NCBI GenBank assembly: GCA_947176585.1
Contig: CAMWRI010000009.1
Location: 1 to 32,086 of the forward strand
Length of the DNA stretch: 32,086 bases
Reading direction: 5' to 3'
DNA from: an uncultured Porphyromonadaceae bacterium
Lineage (GTDB): Bacteria > Bacteroidota > Bacteroidia > Bacteroidales > Muribaculaceae
Positions 17,920 to 26,832 of this stretch are shown here, in pieces. The translations under genes were made by a program, and so were the position numbers. How positions within the stretch are numbered: the stretch's first letter is position 1; every line of letters starts with the position of its first letter. The notes under the pieces are model-generated. The model had not been told where the DNA came from. It worked only from the letters and a program-made list of their open reading frames with translations, and made no database searches.

Positions 17920-19173
17920 ATGCTATACTACCTCTTCCAGCTACTCCAGGACAGCGGCGTGCCGGGCGCCCGACTCATGGACTATCTCACTTTCCGCTCC
18001 GGCGCCGCATTCGTGCTGGCCATGCTCCTGGCCATATTCGCGGGAGCAGCAGTGATACGCCGCCTGCAGCTCATGCAGGTGGGCGAGATCATCCGCGACC
18101 TCGATCTCGAAGGCCAGCAGGCCAAGAAAGGCACCCCCACCATGGGAGGTATCATCATCATCCTGAGCATAGTGCTGCCCTGCCTGCTCGTGGGAAATCT
18201 CGCGAATCCCTACATGATACTCATGCTCGTGGCCACCCTCTGGCTGGGTACCATCGGCTTCCTCGACGACTACAAGAAGCTCACCCGCCACAATAAAGAC
18301 GGCATACGCGGCAAGTACAAGATCTTCGGACAGGTGGGTATAGCGCTCATCGTGGCCGGCACCATGTATCTCAACCCCAACATGGTGATCGTGCAGAACC
18401 ACGAAGTGATCGACTCGTCCACGCAGCGCGTGGAGCAGGTGATCTACGACGAGGACGAGGAAGTGAAATCCCCCGAGACCACCATTCCCTTCGTGAAGAA
18501 CAACAACTTCAACTACTCGTGGTTTACGGGCTGGATGGGCAGCCATGCCGAGACCGGCGGCTGGGTGGTGTTTTTCATCTTCGTGATGTTTTTCGTCACG
18601 GCCACCAGCAACGGCGCCAACCTCAACGACGGCCTCGACGGCCTCTGCGCCGGCCTGAGCGCCGTGGCAGGCGTGGCACTCGCCATCATGGCATATCTGG
18701 GCGGCAACCTCATCTACTCGGCCTACCTGAACATAATGTATGTGCCCGCCAGCGGCGAACTTGTGGTGTATATGGCCGCCTTCATCGGTGCCCTCGTGGG
18801 CTTCCTGTGGTACAACGCCAACCCCGCGCAGGTGTTCATGGGCGACACCGGCTCGCTCACCCTGGGCGGCATTATCGCCGTATTCGCCATCCTCATCCAC
18901 AAGGAACTCCTGCTGCCCATCCTGGTGGCCCTCTTCTATATCGAGGACCTCTCGGTGGTGCTACAGGTGGCCTACTTCAAGCGCACAGGCGGCAAGCGCA
19001 TCTTCAAGATGTCGCCGCTGCACCACCACTTCCAGAAACCCGGCGACGGACGCTGGCCGGCACTCATCCAGTGGCCGCGCATGGCAATTCCCGAAGCCAA
19101 GATCGTGACCCGCTTCTGGATCATAGGCATCATTCTGGCCGTCGTAACTTTCGTAACCCTCAAAATACGCTGA
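17920..19173 (+). CDS. mraY: Phospho-N-acetylmuramoyl-pentapeptide-transferase
   Basis: GTPTMGGIIII, FLDDYKKLTRHNKDGI, NLNDGLDGLCAG, FMGDTGSLTLGG, MSPLHHHFQ. Confidence 0.97.
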   Translation: MLYYLFQLLQDSGVPGARLMDYLTFRSGAAFVLAMLLAIFAGAAVIRRLQLMQVGEIIRDLDLEGQQAKKGTPTMGGIIIILSIVLPCLLVGNLANPYMILMLVATLWLGTIGFLDDYKKLTRHNKDGIRGKYKIFGQVGIALIVAGTMYLNPNMVIVQNHEVIDSSTQRVEQVIYDEDEEVKSPETTIPFVKNNNFNYSWFTGWMGSHAETGGWVVFFIFVMFFVTATSNGANLNDGLDGLCAGLSAVAGVALAIMAYLGGNLIYSAYLNIMYVPASGELVVYMAAFIGALVGFLWYNANPAQVFMGDTGSLTLGGIIAVFAILIHKELLLPILVALFYIEDLSVVLQVAYFKRTGGKRIFKMSPLHHHFQKPGDGRWPALIQWPRMAIPEAKIVTRFWIIGIILAVVTFVTLKIR

Positions 19174-19174
19174 T

Positions 19175-20509
19175 ATGAAGAACATCGTGATACTCGGAGC
19201 CGGCGAGAGCGGCACAGGAGCCGCCATTCTGGCACGCGACAAAGGCATGAACGTGTTTCTCAGCGACTCGGGCACCGTGGCACCCCGATATGCCGAAATG
19301 CTCGACGCCGAGGGTATAGAGTGGGAGCAGGGCGGCCACACGCTCGACCGCATCCTGCAGGCCGACGAAGTGGTGAAGAGCCCCGGCATACCGGACACCG
19401 TGCCCGTGATGCAGGCCGTGCTGGAGCGCGGAATCCACGTGATCAGCGAGATTGAATTCGCAGCACGCTTCTTCCCGGAGGGCACACGCACCGTGTGCAT
19501 CACCGGCAGCAACGGCAAGACCACTACCACCATGCTCACCCACTACCTGCTGCAGCAGGCCGGCATCGACGCATCCACCGCCGGCAACATCGGCCGCTCG
19601 CTGGCATGGCAGGTGGCGCGCGAGCCACATGCCGTGTACGTGATAGAGCTCAGCAGCTTCCAGCTCGACAATATGTATGACTTCCGGGCCGACACCGCCG
19701 TGCTCACCAATATCACCCCCGACCACCTCGACCGCTACGGCTACGAGATGCAGCGCTACGTCGACGCCAAGATGCGCATACTTCGCAACATGCGTCCGTG
19801 CGACACGTTCATAAGCTGGGCCGACGACCCCGTGACCACCGTGCAGCCCGCCGCCATCCACACCGAGGCCCGGCATCTCACCTACTCCTGCACCCGTCCG
19901 GCCGATGCCTGCATCAACGACGAGGAAATCATGCTGCTGGGCAAGCCCCTGATGTATGCCGACAGGGTGCTCCTTCCCGGCACCCATAACTGCCTGAACG
20001 CCATGGCATCGGCCCTTGCCGCCACCACCGTGGGAGCCTCGCCCGAGGCTATAGCCCGGGGCCTGGAGACCTTCTCGCCCGTGGAACACCGTCTGGAGCC
20101 CATATTCACCAGCGACGGCCTCCACTGGGTGAACGACAGCAAGGCCACCAACGTGAACTCCACATTCTATGCCCTCGAGGCCATGCACGGCCCCACGATA
20201 CTCATCCTGGGCGGCAAGGACAAGGGCAACGACTACTCCGAGATCCTGCCGCTGGTGCAGGACCGCGTGGTGGCCATAGTGGCCATGGGACTGCACAACG
20301 AAAAAATCGTGGACTTCTTCTCGCCCCATGTGCAGGTGGAGTCCACCCACACCCTCGACCAGGCTATCGAAACCTGCCGCCTACTGGCCCATGAGGGCGA
20401 CACCATCCTGCTCTCGCCCTGCTGCGCCAGCTTCGACCTCTTCACCAGTTATGAGGACCGCGGACGCCGCTTCAAACAGCGCGTGCTCGAAACCCAACCC
20501 AAACGCTGA
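19175..20509 (+). CDS. murD: UDP-N-acetylmuramoylalanine--D-glutamate ligase
   Basis: VILGAGESGTGAAILA, KSPGIP, CITGSNGKTTTTML, LTNITPDHLDRYG, NDSKATNVNSTFYAL, LILGGKDKGNDY. Confidence 0.96.
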   Translation: MKNIVILGAGESGTGAAILARDKGMNVFLSDSGTVAPRYAEMLDAEGIEWEQGGHTLDRILQADEVVKSPGIPDTVPVMQAVLERGIHVISEIEFAARFFPEGTRTVCITGSNGKTTTTMLTHYLLQQAGIDASTAGNIGRSLAWQVAREPHAVYVIELSSFQLDNMYDFRADTAVLTNITPDHLDRYGYEMQRYVDAKMRILRNMRPCDTFISWADDPVTTVQPAAIHTEARHLTYSCTRPADACINDEEIMLLGKPLMYADRVLLPGTHNCLNAMASALAATTVGASPEAIARGLETFSPVEHRLEPIFTSDGLHWVNDSKATNVNSTFYALEAMHGPTILILGGKDKGNDYSEILPLVQDRVVAIVAMGLHNEKIVDFFSPHVQVESTHTLDQAIETCRLLAHEGDTILLSPCCASFDLFTSYEDRGRRFKQRVLETQPKR

Positions 20510-20551
20510 CAACCCACATCTCTCACCCAACACACCAACGCAATCACCGCA

Positions 20552-21868
20552 ATGGAATCCTCTCCGGCAATAGCAGCACAGGCCGACGCCATACGGCCCC
20601 GCGTGCGCACCGATCATCACATCTGGGGCATCTACATCGTGCTCCTGATCTTCTCAATCATCGAGCTGTTCAGCGCCTCCAGCCAGGAGGTGCGCCCCGA
20701 CGACATCTACGGCCCCATCGTGCGCCATGCCCAGTTTCTGGTCATGGGTCTGGCGATAATGCTCGTGATCCAGCACTTCCACTACCGCCACGTAGTGCGC
20801 TTCATCCCCTGGCTCGTGGCAGGCAGCATCGCCGCCATGCTCTATGTGCTGGTGGCCGGTGTCACCATCAACGGTGCCCGCCGCGGCATGCGAATCGCAG
20901 GCATGGTGATCCTGCCCGCCGAGTTCATAAAGCTGGCCGTGGCCCTGGGCGTGGCCCTGATTATGAGCCGCTACCAGGTGAAGGGGCGACGCGACGTGTC
21001 GATCCACGGCATACGCCTGTGTGTGATTCTCACGCTCGTGTGCTCCGGACTGCTCTTCACGCAGGGCCTCACAAACACCCTGCTGCTCATGGCCATAAGC
21101 CTGGCCATGATGGCCATCGGCGGTGTGGGGTGCAAGAAATTCTGGTGCGTGGTGGGAGTCTACGCCCTCATAGGCGGAGCAGCCATGGGCGTGAAGGTGA
21201 TTGCCGCCAAAACGGCCCCGCCGTCGGAAGCTGCCATAGAGGTGGCGCGGCTCAACCACGAGGAAGTGGGCGAAATCAATGAGACCGATCGCTCCAGCAC
21301 ATGGGCCGGACGCCTTACGCGCCACTTCCGCCTCAACAAATACAACGACCCCATCAACGACATCAACAAGCAGGAGCAGCTGAGCTACATAGCCCAGGCC
21401 CACGGAGGCATCACGGGCGTGGGCCCCGGCAAGTCGCGCGAGAACGCCCGCCTGCCCCTGGCATTCAGCGACTATATATATGCCATCGTGGTCGAGGAGT
21501 GTGGCCTGATATTCAGCATCTTCCTGCTGCTGTGCTATCTGTGGCTGTTCTTGCGCACGGGCTACGTGGGCACCCAGCTGCGGCGCACCCCGGCATGCTT
21601 CCTCATGATAGGCTGCGGGCTCTACATAGTGGTGCAGGCACTGTTCCACATGGCCATCGTGAGCGGCGTATTCCCCGTATCGGGCCAGCCGCTGCCGCTC
21701 ATCAGCAAGGGCGGCACATCGGTGCTCGCCACCTCGGTGGCCTTCGGCGTGATGCTCAGCGTGAGCCGCCACGCCGCCCGCACCGGCGACAAAGACACCG
21801 AGGCAGCAACCATCGAGCTCCAGAGCCTGCCCGAAAATCTCAGAACCGACAACCCCACACAGCTATGA
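20552..21868 (+). CDS. ftsW: SEDS-family peptidoglycan glycosyltransferase FtsW
   Basis: Multi-pass membrane protein; GARRGMRIAGMVILPAEFIKLAVAL, HGGITGVGPGKSRENARLPLAFSDYIYAIVVEECGL, FPVSGQPLPLISKGGTS. Confidence 0.95.
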   Translation: MESSPAIAAQADAIRPRVRTDHHIWGIYIVLLIFSIIELFSASSQEVRPDDIYGPIVRHAQFLVMGLAIMLVIQHFHYRHVVRFIPWLVAGSIAAMLYVLVAGVTINGARRGMRIAGMVILPAEFIKLAVALGVALIMSRYQVKGRRDVSIHGIRLCVILTLVCSGLLFTQGLTNTLLLMAISLAMMAIGGVGCKKFWCVVGVYALIGGAAMGVKVIAAKTAPPSEAAIEVARLNHEEVGEINETDRSSTWAGRLTRHFRLNKYNDPINDINKQEQLSYIAQAHGGITGVGPGKSRENARLPLAFSDYIYAIVVEECGLIFSIFLLLCYLWLFLRTGYVGTQLRRTPACFLMIGCGLYIVVQALFHMAIVSGVFPVSGQPLPLISKGGTSVLATSVAFGVMLSVSRHAARTGDKDTEAATIELQSLPENLRTDNPTQL

Positions 21869-22980
21869 CCAATACCACAATCAAGCGAGCAATCATAAGC
21901 GGAGGCGGCACCGGCGGACACATATTCCCGGCCCTCAGCATAGCCGGCGAGCTGCGCCGTCGGAATCCCGAAGTGGAAATCCTCTTCGTGGGTGCGGAAG
22001 ACCGTATGGAGATGACACGCGTGCCGGATGCCGGCTACGACATCGTGGGACTGCCCGTGGCCGGATTCGACCGCAAGCGCCTGTGGCGCAATTTCCGCAC
22101 CCTCTGGCTGCTGCAGAAGAGCATGCGCCTGGCCCGTAAGACCGTGCGCGACTTCCACCCGCAGATAGCCATAGGAGTGGGCGGCTATTGCAGCGGTCCC
22201 ACCCTCAAGGCTGCCCAGGCCCTGGGTGTGCCCACTCTCATCCAGGAGCAGAACGGCTATCCGGGTGTCACGAATAAATTACTTGCAAAGCGCGCCGAGG
22301 CCATCTGCGTGGCCTACGAGGGCACCGAACGCTTCTTCCCGGCCGACCGCATCCACCTCACGGGCAATCCCGTGCGTGCGTCGCTGCTCGACTGCACCCT
22401 CACGCCCGCCGAGGCCCGCAAGCAGCTGGGATTCGATCCGGAGCGCCCGCTGGTGCTCGTGGTGGGGGGCTCCCTGGGCGCAACCACTATCAACCGCGCG
22501 ATAGCCGCCGGCATCGACGCCATCACGGCCACCGGCGCCCAATTGCTGTGGCAGACCGGACGCCGCGACACCGACCTGGCCGCCGCCGTGACCGCCGGAC
22601 GCAAGGACGCCCGCGCCACCGAATTCATCGCCCGCATGGATGTGGCCTACCGGGCCGCCACCGTGGTGGTGTCGCGCGCAGGCGCCGGAAGCATCAGCGA
22701 GCTGCAGCTGCTGGGCAAGCCAACGGTGCTTGTGCCCTCGCCCAACGTCACCGAAGACCACCAGCGACGCAACGCCATGGCCCTCACCGCCCGCGATGCC
22801 GCCGTGATGGTGGAGGACGCCGACGCCACCGGAGAACTCGTGCCCGCCATCACCGCTCTCATAGCCGATGAGGAGCGGTGCGCCGCCATGGGCCGCGCCA
22901 TCAGCGCCATGGCATTGCCGGACGCCGCCTCGCTCATTGTAGACATTGCCGAAAACATAGTAGCCACACACAGCAAATGA
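21865..22980 (+). CDS. murG: UDP-N-acetylglucosamine--N-acetylmuramyl-(pentapeptide) pyrophosphoryl-undecaprenol N-acetylglucosamine transferase
   Basis: AIISGGGTGGHIFPALSIA, GVGGYCSGPTLKAA, PTLIQEQNGYPGVTNKLLAK, VVGGSLGA, SRAGAGSISELQLLGKPTVLVPSPNVTEDHQ. ATG at 21865 (ATGA overlap with ftsW). Confidence 0.96.
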   Translation: MTNTTIKRAIISGGGTGGHIFPALSIAGELRRRNPEVEILFVGAEDRMEMTRVPDAGYDIVGLPVAGFDRKRLWRNFRTLWLLQKSMRLARKTVRDFHPQIAIGVGGYCSGPTLKAAQALGVPTLIQEQNGYPGVTNKLLAKRAEAICVAYEGTERFFPADRIHLTGNPVRASLLDCTLTPAEARKQLGFDPERPLVLVVGGSLGATTINRAIAAGIDAITATGAQLLWQTGRRDTDLAAAVTAGRKDARATEFIARMDVAYRAATVVVSRAGAGSISELQLLGKPTVLVPSPNVTEDHQRRNAMALTARDAAVMVEDADATGELVPAITALIADEERCAAMGRAISAMALPDAASLIVDIAENIVATHSK

Positions 22981-24362
22981 ATCACGAATATCCCCGAATA
23001 TACTTCGTGGGCGGCGGAGGCATAGGAATGGCCGCCCTGGAGCGCTATTTTATCTCGCAGGGCCGAAGCGTGGCCGCCTACGACCGCACCCCCTCGCCCC
23101 TCACCGCAGCCCTCACCGCCGAGGGGGTGGCCTTCAGCTACGACGATGACCCCGCTCTGGCCGTGCCCGCACCCTTCCGCGATCCCGAGGGCACCCTGGT
23201 GGTCTACACCCCCGCCGTGCCCGAGACGTCGGCTCTGATGCAGTTCTTCCGCTCCGCCGGCCACCGCGTGATCAAGCGCGCCGAGGCCCTGGGCATCATC
23301 ACCCGCGGCAGCCGCGCCCTGTGCTTCGCCGGCACCCACGGCAAGACCACCACATCGGCCATGGCCGCCCACATCCTCCACACATGCACCTGTGGCTGCA
23401 ACGCCTTTCTGGGCGGCATCCTGCGCAACTACGACAGCAACCTGCTGCTGAGCCCCACCTCGCCGTGGACCGTGGCTGAAGCCGACGAATACGACCGCTC
23501 CTTCCACCGCCTGCGCCCGCATATCGCCGTGATCACCGCCACTGATCCGGACCACCTCGACATCTACGGCACAGAGGAAGCCTACCTCGAGAGCTTCGCC
23601 CACTTCACCGAGCTGATAGCTCCCGGCGGCGCGCTCGTGGCGCATACGGGCATGAAACTGAAGCCCCGCACGGGGCCCGATGTGAGCGTGTTCAGCTACT
23701 CGCGCAACGAAGGCGACTTCCACGCCGAGCACGTGCGCGTGGAGCCCGGCGGACGCCTCTTCTTCGACTTCGTGCATCCGGGCGGCGTGCTCCGCGATAT
23801 CGAGTTGGGAGTGCCCGTAGATATCAACGTGGAAAATGCCGTGGCCGCACTGGCCGCATGCTGGCTCACCGGCAGCCTCGAGCCAGAGGCCGCACGCCGT
23901 GCAATGGCCACCTTCGGAGGCACGGAGCGCCGTTTCCAGTTCGTGCTGCGCGACGGACGCGACGGACGCGTGATCATCGACGACTACGCCCACCATCCCG
24001 ACGAGCTGCGCGCCGGAATCGCCTCTGTGAGAGCACTTTTTCCCGATCGCAAACTCACCGTGGCCTTCCAGCCTCATCTCTACACCCGCACGCGCGACTT
24101 CGCCCCGCAATTCGCCGAGGCCCTGTCGGCAGCCGACTCTGTGGTGCTCACCGACCTCTATCCGGCCCGCGAGCAACCGCTGCCCGGAGTGAGCTCCCGC
24201 ATCATTTTCGATGCCGTTTCGTGTGCTGATAAACACCTAATCGCCAAAGACAATTTGGTAGATTGGCTGAAAAACCGTAACTTTGACATCCTATTGGCCT
24301 GCGGTGCCGGCGACATGAGTCTGCTGCTGCCGCAAGTGGCCGAATACTACAGCGAGAAATGA
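22977..24362 (+). CDS. murC: UDP-N-acetylmuramate--L-alanine ligase
   Basis: YFVGGGGIGMAALERYF, FAGTHGKTTTSAM, EADEYDRSFHRL, DDYAHHPDELRAGI. ATG at 22977 (ATGA overlap with murG). Confidence 0.96.
   Translation: MNHEYPRIYFVGGGGIGMAALERYFISQGRSVAAYDRTPSPLTAALTAEGVAFSYDDDPALAVPAPFRDPEGTLVVYTPAVPETSALMQFFRSAGHRVIKRAEALGIITRGSRALCFAGTHGKTTTSAMAAHILHTCTCGCNAFLGGILRNYDSNLLLSPTSPWTVAEADEYDRSFHRLRPHIAVITATDPDHLDIYGTEEAYLESFAHFTELIAPGGALVAHTGMKLKPRTGPDVSVFSYSRNEGDFHAEHVRVEPGGRLFFDFVHPGGVLRDIELGVPVDINVENAVAALAACWLTGSLEPEAARRAMATFGGTERRFQFVLRDGRDGRVIIDDYAHHPDELRAGIASVRALFPDRKLTVAFQPHLYTRTRDFAPQFAEALSAADSVVLTDLYPAREQPLPGVSSRIIFDAVSCADKHLIAKDNLVDWLKNRNFDILLACGAGDMSLLLPQVAEYYSEK
24254..24285 (+). promoter_or_regulatory. 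Candidate internal promoter for ftsQ-ftsA-ftsZ inside murC
   Basis: TTTG (24254-24257), 20-nt spacer, TAACTTTG (24278-24285): matches the Bacteroidetes consensus TTTG-N19-21-TAnnTTTG at all specified bases. Confidence 0.65.
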
Positions 24363-25222
24363 CGAAACGCTCCATCATAATGTGTGCCTGCACGGTAGTG
24401 CTGCTGGTGTATCTGGCCTTCGCTATGGCCGCTTCCGCCGACAGCGCGACGCACGCGCCTCTGGGCAAGGTGCACATAGGAGTATCGGACTCGATGCACA
24501 CCGGATTCATCACCCCCGCCGACATCGAGCGCGACTTCACCGCCGCCATCACCCCCGGCACGCCGCGCTGCTCGCTGAGCATCTCCCGCCTGGAGGAAGC
24601 CCTCGTAGCTTCCGACAAGATCGAGCGGGCCAACGTGGCGGTGCTCTCCGACGGCAGCCTGGCCGTGGATATCGTGCCCATGGTGCCCGTGGCGCGAGTG
24701 TTCGACAGCCGCGGTGCCGATTCGTACTATATCAACGCCCACGGCAAGCGTATCAGCGCCGAGGCCCGCTACCACGTGGACGTGCCCGTGGTGTGCGGCA
24801 CCTTCAACGACCGCTACACCCCTGCCCGCCTGCTCCCCCTGCTCAGCTACGTGGCCTCGCGCCCGGAGCTCGACGCGCTGGTGAGCACCGTGGTGAGCAC
24901 CTCCTCGGGCGACATCATCATAGTGCCGGCCATGCGCGGCCACGTGATCAACTTCGGCGACACCACCGACATGCCCGGCAAATTCGCCCGCCTGCAGCGG
25001 TTCTACCGCTCGGTATCACCCGTGCGCGGCTGGAACAGCTACGACACCATCAGCGTGAAATGGGCCGGACAGGTGGTGGCCTCACGCCGCGCGGGCCATC
25101 TCTCCGATGTGCAGCTCGCCGTGGCCGAGGAGGAATTCAACGATGCCGATGCCGAGACCGTGCAGGGCTTCGACCCGCATGAGGCCGACAACGGCATAGT
25201 GCCCGACAATGCCTATCAATGA
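24359..25222 (+). CDS. ftsQ: Cell division protein FtsQ/DivIB-like
   Basis: Short N-terminal cytoplasmic segment, one TM, periplasmic region with LEEALVASDKIERANVAVLSDGSLAVDIVPMVPVARVFD; position murC-ftsQ-ftsA. Confidence 0.88.
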   Translation: MTKRSIIMCACTVVLLVYLAFAMAASADSATHAPLGKVHIGVSDSMHTGFITPADIERDFTAAITPGTPRCSLSISRLEEALVASDKIERANVAVLSDGSLAVDIVPMVPVARVFDSRGADSYYINAHGKRISAEARYHVDVPVVCGTFNDRYTPARLLPLLSYVASRPELDALVSTVVSTSSGDIIIVPAMRGHVINFGDTTDMPGKFARLQRFYRSVSPVRGWNSYDTISVKWAGQVVASRRAGHLSDVQLAVAEEEFNDADAETVQGFDPHEADNGIVPDNAYQ

Positions 25223-25271
25223 CTCAACCACAACGAATACTAATCGACAAAACACCCATATAAATCTCTCA

Positions 25272-26807
25272 ATGGACGCCAGATACACAGCCGTGCTTGA
25301 AATCGGCAGCAGTAAAGTGAAAGGTGCGGTGGCTCGCACCGACAGCGATGGAGCCTCCACGCTCGTGGCCATGCACCAGGTGAGCACCAACGGATGCGTG
25401 CGACATGGACGCGTGCAGAACATCCAGGAAGTGGCCGCAGCAGTGGACGAGGTGCTCCGCCGCCTCGAAAACGACCCCGCCGTGGCTCCCCGCAAGATCA
25501 GGCGAGTGAGGGTGGCACTGGGCGGCCGCTCGCTCAAAAGCGTCCATTCCGAGGCCGAGGCACGCTTCGGCGAGGAGACCGACATCACTCCCGAAACCGT
25601 GGAGCGCCTCAAGAAAGAGGCCACATTCAGCCTGCCGGCCGACCGCCAGGTGCTGGCCGTGCTGCCCCGCACCTACAAGGTGGACAACACCAAGGTGCAG
25701 AAAGCCATCGGATGCACATGCCGCAGCATCCAGGCCAAGGTGACGGTGGTGCTGGCCGACCCCTCCAACCGCACCAACCTCGACCGTGTGCGCATGACCG
25801 GCGGCGCCGATACGCCGGACGGCGAACCGGTGGCCGTGGAGCGCGTGTATGTGCCGCGCCAGCTGGCACTCGCAGCCATGGCCCTCACTCCCAGCGAGCA
25901 GCAGTTGGGCTGCGTGCTCGTGGATATGGGTGCCGAAACCACCACGGTGAGCATCCACCGCGAGGGTGCCCTGCAGTCGCTCGTGACGCTGCCAATGGGC
26001 GGACGCAACATCACCATCGACCTGGCCAACGGCTTGAAGTGCACCGAGGAGCAGGCCGAATATATCAAGACCAACCAGGCATCGGCCATAGCCGACAGTG
26101 AGTCGATGGGCAACGACGCCAAGGAAATCAACAGCTACTCCCAGGCCCGTGCAGGCGAGATTATCGCAAACGTGATGTATCGCATCGAGGCCGCAGGCTT
26201 CAAACCCTCCGACCTCCCCGCAGGTATCATACTCACAGGCGGAGCCACCGGCATGCGCCGCATGGCAGAGCTCTTCGAGACGCAGACCAAGATGAAGGTG
26301 CGCACAGCTCCTGCCGACAACCGCGTGCGCCCCGGCACCACCGGCGCCGACCCCATCACATCCCTCGAAATCATGGCCCTGGCCGCATGGCCCGCAGGAG
26401 TGGACGGCAGCGACCTCACCGCACTCCCCGAGACCGCGCCCGCACGCACCGCCGAGGAGGAAGACCCCTACGGCCACGACGGCGCCGACGACACTGACGC
26501 ACGCTACGGACGTGAATACCACAACCCGCGCGGCTACGACCGCCGCCGCTACGATACCGATGACGACGACCCGGACCTCCTGGACGACGACCCGGATGAC
26601 GACGACTACGAAGACGACCGACGCCGCAGGCCCGGCAAAGGCGCGAAATCGAAGAAGCAGTACGTAGACCCGGATGACGATGACGACGACTACGAAGAAG
26701 ATCGCGGCAAGCGTAAAGGCGGCCGGTTCAGCGGCCTGAGCAATTTAATGAAAAAATTCGGCGACGCGGTGATAGGCACCACCGGCCCCCAAGATATGGA
26801 CGATTGA
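25272..26807 (+). CDS. ftsA: Cell division protein FtsA with Asp-rich linker and C-terminal amphipathic helix
   Basis: YTAVLEIGSSKVKGAVA, CVLVDMGAETTTVSIHREGAL, ILTGGATGMRRMAELFE (actin-fold phosphate/adenosine motifs). Start taken at MDARYTAV (25272). Confidence 0.93.
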   Translation: MDARYTAVLEIGSSKVKGAVARTDSDGASTLVAMHQVSTNGCVRHGRVQNIQEVAAAVDEVLRRLENDPAVAPRKIRRVRVALGGRSLKSVHSEAEARFGEETDITPETVERLKKEATFSLPADRQVLAVLPRTYKVDNTKVQKAIGCTCRSIQAKVTVVLADPSNRTNLDRVRMTGGADTPDGEPVAVERVYVPRQLALAAMALTPSEQQLGCVLVDMGAETTTVSIHREGALQSLVTLPMGGRNITIDLANGLKCTEEQAEYIKTNQASAIADSESMGNDAKEINSYSQARAGEIIANVMYRIEAAGFKPSDLPAGIILTGGATGMRRMAELFETQTKMKVRTAPADNRVRPGTTGADPITSLEIMALAAWPAGVDGSDLTALPETAPARTAEEEDPYGHDGADDTDARYGREYHNPRGYDRRRYDTDDDDPDLLDDDPDDDDYEDDRRRRPGKGAKSKKQYVDPDDDDDDYEEDRGKRKGGRFSGLSNLMKKFGDAVIGTTGPQDMDD

Positions 26808-26832
26808 ATCACCCTCAACCACAATACGATAT

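Noticed and set aside
18430-18560. Insertion in MraY (SSTQRVEQVIYDEDEEVKSPETTIPFVKNNNFNYSW)
   Set aside because: Makes MraY about 417 aa, but I recall extended MraY proteins of this size as normal for Bacteroidetes, so probably not novel.
19145-19152. TAACTTTC near the end of mraY as a possible -7 box for murD
   Set aside because: Misses the final G of TAnnTTTG and has no TTTG at the right spacing.
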